Positions 16,404 through 25,353 of a DNA stretch of 64,000 nucleotides are shown here, one piece after another. The first letter of the stretch is position 1; each line of letters opens with the position of its first letter. Source of the DNA: JADCRZ01 sp965200945 (GTDB taxonomy: Bacteria > Bacteroidota > Bacteroidia > Chitinophagales > Chitinophagaceae). The stretch covers positions 1,240,001 through 1,304,000 of the forward strand of contig OZ241749.1 of the NCBI GenBank assembly GCA_965200945.1. Direction: 5' to 3'. The position numbers and the translations under genes are program-made. A model generated the notes under the pieces. It was not told the origin of the DNA. It did not search any database and was given only the letters and a program-made list of their open reading frames with translations.

Positions 16404-17705
16404 ATGACTTATCAGGAAACACTTCAGTATATGTACAGCCGGCTGCCTATGTTCAGCCGGATCGGCAAAGAAGCCATCAAGCAGGACATCACCAATACGG
16501 TTATTCTCTGCGAACGGGTTGGCAACCCTCAGCAGAAATTCAGATCCGTCCACATCGCCGGCACCAATGGCAAAGGTTCGGTCAGCCATATGCTGGCGGC
16601 CGCATGTCAGTCAGCGGGATACAAAACAGGGTTGTATACATCCCCCCACCTCAAAGATTTCAGGGAACGCATCAAGATCGATGGCGGGATGGTGAGTGAG
16701 TCGTTCATCACTTCGTTCATGGAACGCATGCTGCCGGTGATAGACGAGATCTCACCTTCTTTTTTCGAGATCACGGTGGCGATGGCCTTTGAATACTTCG
16801 CTGCAAACGCAGTAGACATCGCCATCATAGAAACCGGGCTGGGTGGCCGCCTCGATAGCACCAACATCATCACACCGGAAGTATCGGTGATCACCAACAT
16901 CAGCATGGATCATGCGAACATTCTTGGCGATACCCTGGAAAAGATCGCTGCCGAAAAAGCGGGCATCATCAAGCAAGCGGTACCGGCGGTGGTCGGACAG
17001 AAAGGCGTGACCCACGCTGTATTTGAACAAAAAGCCCGGGAGACCGGTTCTCCCCTCTCTTTTGCGGACAGCAAACGGCTCGTAACTGGCTGGACCTTTG
17101 AGCACAATGAACTGGTGGCGGAAGTGAGCAGACTCGGTACGGACGACAAACATTATTATCACCTCGACCTCACGGGCATTTACCAGACCAAGAACCTGGT
17201 GACGGTGCTTGAAGCCATTCACATCCTGCGGCAGCAAGGCTGGCTCATCTCGGATCAGCAGCTGGAAAAGGGACTGCGACAGGTAAAAAAACTCACCGGT
17301 CTGCATGGACGCTGGGAAACCATTCATGAACACCCGCATATTATTGTGGATGTGGCGCACAATGAAGACGGCATCCGGCAGGTCGTCTCACAGCTTGAGA
17401 TCATGACGTACCGCAAATTGTTAATAGTGATCGGGATGGTGAAAGATAAAGACGCTTCGGCCGTGCTCTCCCTTCTTCCAAAAGATGCAGAATATTATTT
17501 TACAAAGGCGCAGATAGAAAGGGCACTTCCAGAAGAAGAATTGGCGCAGACAGCCGCCGCTCATGGATTGAACGGACATTCCTACCCGGATGTGAATTTG
17601 GCAATCAAAACCGCACTCACGCACGCGCATAAAGAAGATACGCTCCTTGTATGTGGCAGCGTTTTCGTGGTGGCGGAGATCGATCCAGAAAAATACCTTG
17701 CCTGA
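16404..17705 (+). CDS. folC: Folylpolyglutamate synthase / dihydrofolate synthase
   Basis: A 433-residue Mur-ligase-family enzyme. It has the ATP P-loop GTNGKGS (53-59), the FTSPHL-like TSPHLKDFRERI near 80, and the FolC signature ETGLGGRLDSTN near 140-152, with NISMDHANILG following. The C-terminal domain includes LHGRWE and DVAHNEDG, as in other FolC proteins. It adds glutamate to dihydropteroate and extends the polyglutamate tail of folates in the cytoplasm. It converges on the Nudix gene with a 13-bp gap; I see no clear terminator there. Confidence 0.95.
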   Translation: MTYQETLQYMYSRLPMFSRIGKEAIKQDITNTVILCERVGNPQQKFRSVHIAGTNGKGSVSHMLAAACQSAGYKTGLYTSPHLKDFRERIKIDGGMVSESFITSFMERMLPVIDEISPSFFEITVAMAFEYFAANAVDIAIIETGLGGRLDSTNIITPEVSVITNISMDHANILGDTLEKIAAEKAGIIKQAVPAVVGQKGVTHAVFEQKARETGSPLSFADSKRLVTGWTFEHNELVAEVSRLGTDDKHYYHLDLTGIYQTKNLVTVLEAIHILRQQGWLISDQQLEKGLRQVKKLTGLHGRWETIHEHPHIIVDVAHNEDGIRQVVSQLEIMTYRKLLIVIGMVKDKDASAVLSLLPKDAEYYFTKAQIERALPEEELAQTAAAHGLNGHSYPDVNLAIKTALTHAHKEDTLLVCGSVFVVAEIDPEKYLA

Positions 17706-17718
17706 ATGGCGGCTGGAG

Positions 17719-18276
17719 TTAGGTGAAATTTAGACGGCCCAGTTTCATCAGTGCGAAAAGAACGCAGTTCATGTGCACACTCTGTTTGATCTCCTGGCTG
17801 ATCACCAGGCCGATCAATTCCTCCAGGCTCACGATCATCAACTCCAGCTCTTCGTTATGATCGAGTTTTTGTTCGCCAACTTTTTTACCGCCGGTGGCCA
17901 TGTACATCTGCGTATAATTGTTCAATACCCCGGGATTGGCAGCTGATTTTCCCAGGTATTCCACGTTTTCGAACTGGTACCCGGTCTCTTCCACCAGTTC
18001 GCGTTTCATCGCCGTGGCGAAATCTTCTCCTTCGTCTACAAACCCGCCGGGGGTTTCAATGACCACCTCTCCGATCGGATGCCGGTATTGCCGCAAGAGG
18101 ATCACCTTGTTGTCTTCGGTGATAGCGAATGCGGTGGCTGCCGTGGGCAGCTCAACGACAAAATAAGGATCCACAATCACGCCATCCTGCCGCTGGCAGC
18201 GGTCGCGGCGGGCAGTGAAATAAACATGCCTGTTGATATATTCTGATGAAAGTGTATCCCAGTGCAGATTGTCCAT
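17719..18276 (-). CDS. NUDIX hydrolase (ADP-ribose pyrophosphatase-like)
   Basis: A 185-residue enzyme with a complete Nudix box at about residues 78-100: G followed by FVDEG, E, seven residues, then RELVEETGY. Upstream, VILLRQYRHPIGEVVIETPGG is typical of ADP-sugar pyrophosphatases, with the RQYRHP element that contacts substrate. By family it splits nucleoside diphosphate-linked compounds such as ADP-ribose, needs Mg2+ and acts in the cytoplasm. The leftward neighbours are bstA-like and ABC ATPase genes; the gap upstream is 30 bp, so they may be co-transcribed. Confidence 0.88.
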   Translation of the reverse strand: MDNLHWDTLSSEYINRHVYFTARRDRCQRQDGVIVDPYFVVELPTAATAFAITEDNKVILLRQYRHPIGEVVIETPGGFVDEGEDFATAMKRELVEETGYQFENVEYLGKSAANPGVLNNYTQMYMATGGKKVGEQKLDHNEELELMIVSLEELIGLVISQEIKQSVHMNCVLFALMKLGRLNFT

Positions 18277-18306
18277 ACGGTGTAGATAAAAGTTGAGTTA
18301 GAATGA

Positions 18307-18855
18307 TCACCAGCCCATGCGCGTTCTCAGTGAATTGATATGAGCCACATGGTGTTTGCCATGCCAGGCGTACATCTTGAACATGTGCCAGAGGGTAAAG
18401 GTCTTGCCATGCTCCGGATGCACCAGCGTTCTTTCCCAGTCGCTTTCCCGCATGTTTTTCAGCACCTCATACCAGCGTGCATGAAGGGCATGCAGCAGGG
18501 TAAGGGAAACGTTGACCGGAATATTTTGCGAATCGCTGAGCCCGGCCCAGGCAGCTTCATCATAGGGTTTGATGGTAGGATTCTCTTCGGTAAGCGCAAG
18601 CTTGAACCGGATGTATGCATTCATGTGACTGTCGGGCACGTGATGAACCACCTGCTGTACCGTCCAGCCGCCGGGCCTGTATCTGGTTTCCAGCTGTGCG
18701 GCGTCGAGGTTCAGGATACTGTATTCCAGGTATTGGGGCAACAACTGGATGTCGCGCAGAAGCTTGTCCTTTCCCTTTTCGGAAAAAGCATCGGTAGCAT
18801 AGGGCTGGTCACTCAGCTGGCCGATCGGGTACCGCAGGTCCTGGTCGTTTTCCAT
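18307..18855 (-). CDS. DinB/YfiT-family protein, putative bacillithiol transferase (BstA-like)
   Basis: A 182-residue four-helix-bundle protein starting MENDQDLRYPIGQL; I preferred this ATG to one 48 bp upstream because YfiT proteins begin this way. Metal-ligand histidines of the DinB fold are visible: HHVPDSHMN near 70-78 and WHGKHHVAHI near 165-175, with RPGGWTVQQVVHH matching the YfiT signature. YfiT (BstA) of Bacillus conjugates bacillithiol to electrophiles. The bacillithiol synthase gene bshC lies 12 kb away at 30602-32197, which supports but does not prove this role; a generic metal-dependent hydrolase is the alternative. Confidence 0.78.
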   Translation of the reverse strand: MENDQDLRYPIGQLSDQPYATDAFSEKGKDKLLRDIQLLPQYLEYSILNLDAAQLETRYRPGGWTVQQVVHHVPDSHMNAYIRFKLALTEENPTIKPYDEAAWAGLSDSQNIPVNVSLTLLHALHARWYEVLKNMRESDWERTLVHPEHGKTFTLWHMFKMYAWHGKHHVAHINSLRTRMGW

Positions 18856-18909
18856 GCAATAAAAATTTAAACGGTTTTGGAATCCTGTAAGCGAATCACT
18901 CAAGGAAGA

Positions 18910-19668
18910 TCACTCATCCCTGAATTCTTTGCCCGTCAGGTGTATGAACACATCTTCCAGACTGGCTTTCTTTACTTCTTTCCTGCGTTCGAAACCGGAA
19001 GCTACCAGATCATCGATCAGCTTCACCGGCGAATCAATAGCGACGATCCTGCCGGAGTCGATGATGGCCACCCGGTCGCACAGCACTTCGGCTTCATCCA
19101 TGTAGTGCGTAGTGATAATGACGGTCGTACCTTTTTCCCGGATGTCTTTGATGAGGTTCCACAGGTTTCTTCTTGCCTGCGGATCGAGACCGGTGGTAGG
19201 CTCGTCAAGAAAAATGATCTTTGGCTGGTTGATCAGTGTGGTAGCGATCGAGAACCGCTGTTTCTGTCCGCCGCTGAGCTCCTTGAATTTCGACCGGGCT
19301 TTATCCTGCAGGTTCACCAGTTTCAGCAATTCCATCGGGTTCACCGGCTGGTTGTACAGTCCGCCGAACAGGTGGATCAGTTCCACCAGGTTGAGGCCGG
19401 GATAATATCCGGAGGCCTGCAGCTGAACGCCGATGATCTTTTTGATATCTTCCGGAGACTCGTCGAGATTCAGATTGTCGACGACCACTTCCCCACCCGT
19501 TTTCCGTCGGAGTGTTTCAATGATCTCCAGCGTGGTGGATTTGCCGGCGCCGTTCGGACCGAGCAGTCCGAAGATCTCTCCGGCATAGACATCGAAACTG
19601 ATGCCTTTGACCGCTTCGAAATCATCATATTTTTTAACGAGGTCTCTGACTGAGATGATTGCATCCAT
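18910..19668 (-). CDS. ABC transporter ATP-binding protein
   Basis: A 252-residue ATPase with Walker A LLGPNGAGKST (about 34-44), Q-loop region VQLQASGYYPGL, signature LSGGQ (in ELSGGQKQRFSIA), Walker B IIFLDEPTTGLDP and the H-switch TTHYMDEAE. This is the CcmA/NatA-like exporter subfamily (DRA). Such subunits pair with an ABC-2 permease, but none adjoins: the leftward neighbour is a DinB protein and the rightward one a CAP protein. The substrate is therefore unknown. The C-terminal 40 residues, after the nucleotide-binding domain, contain the DVFIHLTGKEF element common in this subfamily. Confidence 0.9.
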   Translation of the reverse strand: MDAIISVRDLVKKYDDFEAVKGISFDVYAGEIFGLLGPNGAGKSTTLEIIETLRRKTGGEVVVDNLNLDESPEDIKKIIGVQLQASGYYPGLNLVELIHLFGGLYNQPVNPMELLKLVNLQDKARSKFKELSGGQKQRFSIATTLINQPKIIFLDEPTTGLDPQARRNLWNLIKDIREKGTTVIITTHYMDEAEVLCDRVAIIDSGRIVAIDSPVKLIDDLVASGFERRKEVKKASLEDVFIHLTGKEFRDE

Positions 19669-19754
19669 AGTTTATCCGCAACTGTTATCCGCACAAGATA
19701 AGCAAACATCTGAATCGCGCTGTTAATGAGCAGGATAACGGCCGGGAGCCACTG

Positions 19755-20255
19755 TCAGCGTGCTACGAACAATTGCGTGAAGAAGATGGTACCGTCGTCA
19801 CGGGTGGAGGTGCCGATGCCTGTGAGGTTGAAGGTTGGCCCTTCGATGTTATGTCGATGGCCGGCACTGTTGAGCCAGATGCCGACCACTTCCCTGGCAC
19901 TGAGGTGACCGTAGGCCACGTTCTCTGCGAATTTGCGGGAGCCGGCGATCTGTTTGTTTATGACGCCTACCCGGTCGTCGAAACCGTCGTGGCCAAAGGC
20001 CGACTTGCCGGAAGCCATATCGGCGCTGTGTTTGCGGGCTTCCCGCGATACCACCGCATTCATTTCAAGCAGGGGCAGGTTCTTCGACTGCCTGTAATTG
20101 TTGATCTCCTGCAGGATCTGGTCTTCAAAAGCGGGGGCTTGTATGGAAGCGGAAGTAGATTTGGAGTTGGGGTTGGATACAAATCCGGATAACAGGGAAC
20201 CCGATACCAGGAGGAGGCATGCTGCCATGATTCCGATAACTGACCGTTTAAACAT
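19755..20255 (-). CDS. CAP/SCP-domain secreted protein
   Basis: A 166-residue protein with an N-terminal signal peptide or anchor (IGIMAACLLLVSGSLLSGF) and a bacterial CAP domain (about 45-165). Family marks are INNYRQSKNLPLL at the start of the domain, the His in KHSADMASG, FGHDGF, NVAYG, and GHRHNI near the end with TGIGT following. The two conserved His and nearby Glu residues of the CAP cavity are present. Bacterial CAP proteins are exported and mostly uncharacterised; some act near the cell wall. It lies 86 bp upstream of the ABC ATPase gene. Confidence 0.87.
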   Translation of the reverse strand: MFKRSVIGIMAACLLLVSGSLLSGFVSNPNSKSTSASIQAPAFEDQILQEINNYRQSKNLPLLEMNAVVSREARKHSADMASGKSAFGHDGFDDRVGVINKQIAGSRKFAENVAYGHLSAREVVGIWLNSAGHRHNIEGPTFNLTGIGTSTRDDGTIFFTQLFVAR

Positions 20256-20400
20256 ACCATAAAATTATTACAGCAGTTTTTCAAATCCTATACCACCGGG
20301 TACAAGGAACCGTTAAAATACAACAGTTCGGTGATAACCCTTATCGGCCGGATAAAAGGATGTCCGGTTGCAGGTTCAGAAAACGACGGTGAAAACGATT

Positions 20401-21420
20401 TTATACTTTATTCCCGTGCATAAAGGATTCCAGCTCATCCATCATTCCGCTGCTCCCCACGAAGAAAGGAGAGCGCTGGTGAAGTTCGTAGGGCTGGATG
20501 TCGAGGATGCGGGTAGTGCCGTCTGTAGCGCGGCCGCCGGCCACTTCGGTGATAAAAGCGAACGGATTGCATTCGTAGAGCAGGCGTAATTTGCCTTTAG
20601 GTTTGGTGATGGTACCGGGATACATGAAAATACCCCCTTTGATCAGGTTGCGGTGCACATCGGAAACCATGCTGCCGATATACCGCTGCGTGTACGGGCC
20701 ACCGTTGGATTTGTCTTTTTTCTGGCAATTGTTGATATACGCCCTGATGGATTCGTCGTACTGGAAGAAATTACCGTGATTCACCGAATAGATCTTGCCG
20801 TGGGGCGGACATTTGATATTCGGGTAGGTCAGACAGAATTCACCGACCGAAGGGTCGAGGGTGAAGCCGTTGATGCCACGCCGGGTGCCATATACAAGCA
20901 GGGTGCTTGAGCCGTATACGATGTATCCGGCGGCTACCTGGTTGCGGCCGGGCTGAAGGAAATCATCTATGGTACACGGTTTGCCCAACTCGGTCACCCT
21001 TCTGTAAATGCCAAAGATGGTACCAATGGAAACACCCACGTCGATGTTGCCGCTGCCATCCAGCGGATCCATCAGCACCACGTATTTGCTCCTGTTGCTG
21101 AGTTCGTCATCAAATACCACGATATCGTCGTTCTCTTCACTTCCTACCCCGGCGCAATTGATCCCATGGTGCAATACTCCGATGAACTGGTTGTTTGCAA
21201 ACTCATCCAGTTTCTGCACAATCTCACCCTGCACGTTCTCTTTCCCCGCTTCTCCCAGAATGTCGGCCAATCCGGCCTTGTTCACTTCCACGTTCACCCG
21301 TTTGGCGGCCAGGCCGATGTCGCGCATCAGTCCGCTCAGTTCACCGGTCGCCCTTGGAAAATCACGCAGTTGTTTGATGGTAAATTCGTCGAGGGTAAAA
21401 AACTTTCTGTTGTTGATCAT
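20401..21420 (-). CDS. fbp: Fructose-1,6-bisphosphatase, class I
   Basis: A 339-residue enzyme of gluconeogenesis that removes the 1-phosphate of fructose 1,6-bisphosphate. The metal-binding signature DPLDGSGNIDVGVSIGTIFG is at about residues 117-136, preceded by GSEENDDIVVFDD with acidic metal ligands. Further family elements are SMVSDVHRNLIKGGIFMYPG and KGKLRLLYECNPFAFI. Length is normal. A -7 box is found 75 bp upstream, so it probably has its own promoter. The GSGN in place of the usual GSSN is a minor variation. Confidence 0.97.
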   Translation of the reverse strand: MINNRKFFTLDEFTIKQLRDFPRATGELSGLMRDIGLAAKRVNVEVNKAGLADILGEAGKENVQGEIVQKLDEFANNQFIGVLHHGINCAGVGSEENDDIVVFDDELSNRSKYVVLMDPLDGSGNIDVGVSIGTIFGIYRRVTELGKPCTIDDFLQPGRNQVAAGYIVYGSSTLLVYGTRRGINGFTLDPSVGEFCLTYPNIKCPPHGKIYSVNHGNFFQYDESIRAYINNCQKKDKSNGGPYTQRYIGSMVSDVHRNLIKGGIFMYPGTITKPKGKLRLLYECNPFAFITEVAGGRATDGTTRILDIQPYELHQRSPFFVGSSGMMDELESFMHGNKV

Positions 21421-21494
21421 ACAGCCGAGTATTAGGGAGTGAAGGAAAGCGGTTGGCTATCAGCTTCCCGCTGCTAGCTTCAGGCATTACGATT

Positions 21495-21502
21495 CAAATG
21501 TA
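21495..21502 (-). promoter_or_regulatory. -7 promoter element for fbp
   Basis: The minus strand reads TACATTTG, an exact TAnnTTTG match 75 bp before the fbp ATG. Confidence 0.45.
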
Positions 21503-21585
21503 ATAAATAAGAAAAAGCTTTTTCAGGAACCTGGATTTATTCTTACAAAGCCAACGGCTGCCGGCTGGTGCTTAACTGCTTCTCC

Positions 21586-22755
21586 TTATTTCTCTACATC
21601 GATCGATTGCTTCAGCTTGATGGGCACGTTCACCTCGAGGCGCACAGCGGGTTTCCAGCGGGGCATGGCCTCAAACGCATCGAGGAGGTGGTCGTTGAGC
21701 TCATCAAATCCGCCGCGAAGTATTTTCGGGTTCAGCACTTTCCCGGTTTTGTCTACTATGAATTCCATGGAGATAAAGGCGCTCTTGCGGCCTTCAGGCA
21801 GGTATTGTGCGAGGTCTTTGCTCAGTCTATCCAGAAAAGCTTTGAACGCGTCGTTGCCTTCGGGGTACACCGGCAGGTTATTTACGGAGGCGGGGATGGT
21901 GCTTTCATCAAAATCGGCATAGGTGCGTTCCTTCTTTACATACACCTTTTTCACGGGTTTGATGACCGGTTTGGGTAGCGCCTCATCATCATTGATATAC
22001 TCCCCTTTCTGGTTCACCAGCACAACGGGTATCTGTTTATACTTCTCGAAATAATAAAACGCATTTTTCATCCGGCTTTCAAAACCTGTATTCTCCGAAA
22101 AGCTCACCAGGTATTTTTTCAGGTAGTCTTCACTCCGGCTGTTCGTGAAATTGATGGGAAAGATGTGCACGGGAATAAAATCCTGCCCCTGGTTTTTGGC
22201 ATACATGGCCAGGATGTAAAGTTCATCCATCTGCTGGTCGGTAATGGGGATGCATCCGGTGGTTACACAGCTGCCATGAATATAAATGTCGCCTCCGGGC
22301 TGCAGTGAATCGCTGAGCAAGCGATCAGACAGGTTCGGATAATTGAGCCCCAGTGAAAGATGATAATTGCTGTTCGGGTTGAACTCATTGATATGATAAA
22401 ACCCTTCGGGCACCTGGTAGTCGCCCTGAATCCGCTTCGGCCCCAGGGTGCCGGCAAGCGCGCATACCTTGTAGGTCTTGAAAAGTTTGAACGGTTCGCT
22501 GCGCTCGTTCTTCACCCACACCTCAAGCTGCGAGTCGTATTTAAAGGAGCGAATATAAATGTATCGGGCAGGCCATTGAAGGTTCTTGTCCCTGAACTGC
22601 TTCATCAGCGTATCTTCTTTCCTGCGCAGGATATCGTAGATCTTGGGGTTGGCACGCTGGTTATCGACAAAATTGTATGGCGTGACCGAAGTTTGCGACC
22701 ACGCAGCGGAAGTTGTAAGAAGCAGGAACAAGGAAAAAAAGAACGTTTTTACCAT
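21586..22755 (-). CDS. L,D-transpeptidase (YkuD) fused to a TonB-C-like domain
   Basis: A 389-residue periplasmic protein. I chose ATG at 22755 (MVKTFFFSLFLLL) because it opens a clean signal peptide ending near Ser20; a longer reading adds 22 unlikely residues. The YkuD domain spans about 60-205 with catalytic motif HGSCVTTGC (160-168), including His160, Gly167 and Cys168. After a Lys/Pro-rich linker (about 255-280) comes a C-terminal domain (about 295-385) with FISMEFIVDKTGKVLNPKIL and AMPRWKPA, the marks of TonB-C modules. YkuD enzymes of the YafK/ErfK type cross-link peptidoglycan or attach proteins to it. The added domain suggests an envelope partner. Confidence 0.82.
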   Translation of the reverse strand: MVKTFFFSLFLLLTTSAAWSQTSVTPYNFVDNQRANPKIYDILRRKEDTLMKQFRDKNLQWPARYIYIRSFKYDSQLEVWVKNERSEPFKLFKTYKVCALAGTLGPKRIQGDYQVPEGFYHINEFNPNSNYHLSLGLNYPNLSDRLLSDSLQPGGDIYIHGSCVTTGCIPITDQQMDELYILAMYAKNQGQDFIPVHIFPINFTNSRSEDYLKKYLVSFSENTGFESRMKNAFYYFEKYKQIPVVLVNQKGEYINDDEALPKPVIKPVKKVYVKKERTYADFDESTIPASVNNLPVYPEGNDAFKAFLDRLSKDLAQYLPEGRKSAFISMEFIVDKTGKVLNPKILRGGFDELNDHLLDAFEAMPRWKPAVRLEVNVPIKLKQSIDVEK

Positions 22756-22970
22756 ACGAAACTCATATTTACGCAACGGGAAATAGACATAAGATATTAT
22801 CCTCCACAGCCGGGGCATCAAAAGTATAACAAAATTAAAAGAACCCGAGCCGGCGGTTCTTTATCTTATTCACAAATCGACGGAGAATCATTTACCCGAT
22901 CGTATTAAAGGTATGTATATAGAACTTTTTGCCATGCATTCTTTATCTTCACTGCGTAATTAGGACTAAC

Positions 22971-24092
22971 ATGCAAAAAGCAGGCATTCTTGGGGGCGGA
23001 CAATTAGGCCGGATGTTGCTGCAACAGGCTGCCGATTACCCTGTTGAGACCTTTGTGATGGAGAACGACCCGCAATGTCCCGCAGCCCATCTGTGCCATC
23101 ATTTTATCAAAGGCGACATCCAGGATTATCATGATGTGTACCGGTTTGGTAAAGACCTCGATGTACTGACCATCGAAATAGAAGCAGTCAACATACAGGC
23201 GCTGGAGAAACTCGAGAAAGAGGGCGTCCGGGTGATCCCCCGCCCTTCTGCCATACGCATTATCAAAAACAAGATTCATCAGAAAGATTTTTATCGCCAC
23301 AACAACATACCCACTTCCTCTTACGTGATCGTCAACAGCCGCGAAGAGCTCAGAGAGCATCTTGCTTTTTTACCGGCCGTGCAGAAACTGGGAGAAGGCG
23401 GATACGACGGGAAAGGCGTACAGGTACTCCGCGATCAGCACGATCTGGCCCAGGGTTTCGACGCGCCGGGCGTGCTCGAAAAAATGGTGGACATCGATAA
23501 GGAGATCGCGGTGATCATAGGCATCAATGAAGCCGGGGAATCGGCTGTTTTTCCTCCGGTCGAAATGGTGTTCGATCCACAACTGAACCTGCTTGATTAC
23601 CAGATCTGTCCGGCCGGGCTGCCTCCCGAAACGGTGCTGCGGCTGGAAGCCACTGCCAAAGCGGTCGTGGAACAGTTCCGCTCACCGGGGCTTTTTGCCG
23701 TCGAATTGTTTGTAGACCGGCACGGCGGGATCTTCGTGAACGAATCAGCTCCCCGGGTACACAACAGCGGCCACCACACGATCGAGGCCAACTATACCTC
23801 GCAGTTCGATATGCTGTGGAGGATCATGCTTGGGTATCCGCTCGGCAACACCGGTACCGTCAAGCCTTCGGTTATGGTGAACCTGGTTGGCAAAACCGGC
23901 TTCAGCGGAGAAGCCCGGTACAGTGGATTGGAATCTGTACTGGCGATGGAAGGCGCTTATGTACATCTGTACGGGAAGAAACAGACCAAGCCAGGCAGAA
24001 AGATGGGGCATGCCACCTTTCTGGGCGACACCACCGGCATCGCGGTTGCCAAAGCCCTCGAGGCCAAACAACTGCTGGAAGTCATTGCCTGA
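22971..24092 (+). CDS. purK: 5-(Carboxyamino)imidazole ribonucleotide synthase
   Basis: A 373-residue ATP-grasp enzyme of purine synthesis that carboxylates AIR with bicarbonate and ATP. The start at 22971 gives MQKAGILGGGQLGRMLLQQA, the typical PurK N-terminus; a longer upstream reading is not supported. ATP-grasp elements follow: KIHQKDFYRHNNIPT, LGEGGYDGKGVQVL and VNESAPRVHNSGHHTIE. The product feeds PurE, whose gene lies at 30072-30587. In many bacteria purE and purK are adjacent; here an RND efflux operon separates them. Confidence 0.96.
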   Translation: MQKAGILGGGQLGRMLLQQAADYPVETFVMENDPQCPAAHLCHHFIKGDIQDYHDVYRFGKDLDVLTIEIEAVNIQALEKLEKEGVRVIPRPSAIRIIKNKIHQKDFYRHNNIPTSSYVIVNSREELREHLAFLPAVQKLGEGGYDGKGVQVLRDQHDLAQGFDAPGVLEKMVDIDKEIAVIIGINEAGESAVFPPVEMVFDPQLNLLDYQICPAGLPPETVLRLEATAKAVVEQFRSPGLFAVELFVDRHGGIFVNESAPRVHNSGHHTIEANYTSQFDMLWRIMLGYPLGNTGTVKPSVMVNLVGKTGFSGEARYSGLESVLAMEGAYVHLYGKKQTKPGRKMGHATFLGDTTGIAVAKALEAKQLLEVIA

Positions 24093-24168
24093 TATACAGA
24101 CGCAACCTGAGCAACCCGTACCGGGGCGGGCAGCGAAAATAAACCCGTGTGTATTTAGAATCTTGATC

Positions 24169-24176
24169 CAACTTTG
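24169..24176 (+). promoter_or_regulatory. Probable -7 element for the RND efflux operon
   Basis: CAACTTTG differs from TAnnTTTG at one base. It lies 27 bp before the ATG of the adaptor gene and would give the efflux operon its own promoter, independent of purK. Confidence 0.3.
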
Positions 24177-24202
24177 CGCACAACATCGATTTTTAAAAAA
24201 CT

Positions 24203-25336
24203 ATGAAAATACATCTACTGTTTTGCCTGGCCCTGCTGGCGGTTCTTCCGGGTTGTTCTTCCAACAAAGAAGAGAAAAAAAGCGGGCAGGCCGGTGCGGC
24301 TTCAAGCAACCGGAACGCTCCCGTGAACGTGGAAGGATACGTGGTGAATACGAGCTCGATCAGCAACAACATCGACGTGCCAGGCAACCTGCTTCCCTTT
24401 GAATCTACGGAGCTGCATCCGGAAGTGCCCGGACGGGTCGTGTCGCTTAACATCAGCGAAGGAAACAACGTCCGGAAAGGTGAAGTGCTGGTTAAACTTT
24501 TCGACGGCGACCTGCAGGCGCAGCTGAGCAAACTTCAGGTACAGCTGGGCATCTCGCAGAAGACCCTTCAGCGGCAGGGCGAGCTGGTGAAGATCAGCGG
24601 CATCAGCCAGCAGGAATACGACCTCAGCGGGCTCGATGTCAGCAACATCAAAGCCGATATAGATGTGGTCAAAACGGAGATCGCCAAAACAGAGATCCGC
24701 GCTCCCTTCAGCGGAAAGCTGGGCTTGCGCAACATCAGCCTGGGCGCCTACGTCACTACCCAAACCATCGTCACCACCATCCAGCAGGTCGACCAGCTGA
24801 AACTGCAGTTTACCATTCCGGAAAAATATACCCGCAACATTTCCTCCTCCCGCGCCATCACTTTTACAACCGAAGGATCGGCTAAAAAATTCACTGCAAA
24901 GATCCTCGCTACAGAAGCCACCATATCCGCCGACAACCGCAGTCTGATGATCAGGGCCGTGGTCACTTCCAAAGACCCCAAGCTGTATCCCGGCGCCTTC
25001 GCCAAGGTATCGTTTGATTTCGGTAATGATGACAATGCCATCATGGTTCCCTCGCAGGCGATCATCCCGGGTGCCCGCAACAAACAGGTGATCCTGTATA
25101 AAGAAGGCAAACCCAAATTTGTAGTGGTAGGAACCGGCATGCGCGATTCTTCCCAGGTGCAGATCACCAGCGGCGTGAACGCCGGCGACACTGTGCTGAT
25201 CACCGGCCTGCTCACCATCAAGCCGCAATCAAAATTGAAACTGGCAAAGATCGCCTCTAAAAAAGAAGTGGACGCCATGCAGGCTACAGAAGCTTCGGAG
25301 ACCGGTTCCGCCAGTCCGGCCGATTCCAAGGAATAA
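24203..25336 (+). CDS. RND efflux periplasmic adaptor (membrane fusion protein), lipoprotein
   Basis: A 377-residue adaptor with a lipoprotein signal peptide, lipobox VLPGC and acylated Cys18. The order is lipoyl/barrel-sandwich half (LHPEVPGRVVSLNISEGNNVRKGEVLVKL broken across strands near 75-105), an alpha-helical hairpin (about 108-165), the second lipoyl half (TEIRAPFSGKLG), a beta-barrel domain (180-270) and a membrane-proximal domain ending near 350. It links an inner-membrane RND pump to a TolC channel. First gene of a three-gene operon with the pump (25509) and channel (28607). The Lys/Ser-rich mature N-terminus is a flexible tether. Confidence 0.93.
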   Translation: MKIHLLFCLALLAVLPGCSSNKEEKKSGQAGAASSNRNAPVNVEGYVVNTSSISNNIDVPGNLLPFESTELHPEVPGRVVSLNISEGNNVRKGEVLVKLFDGDLQAQLSKLQVQLGISQKTLQRQGELVKISGISQQEYDLSGLDVSNIKADIDVVKTEIAKTEIRAPFSGKLGLRNISLGAYVTTQTIVTTIQQVDQLKLQFTIPEKYTRNISSSRAITFTTEGSAKKFTAKILATEATISADNRSLMIRAVVTSKDPKLYPGAFAKVSFDFGNDDNAIMVPSQAIIPGARNKQVILYKEGKPKFVVVGTGMRDSSQVQITSGVNAGDTVLITGLLTIKPQSKLKLAKIASKKEVDAMQATEASETGSASPADSKE

Positions 25337-25353
25337 GTTGGTTGATCATCAGG

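Noticed and set aside
22756..22821. Longer N-terminus for the L,D-transpeptidase
   Set aside because: It would put 22 polar residues before a clear signal peptide.
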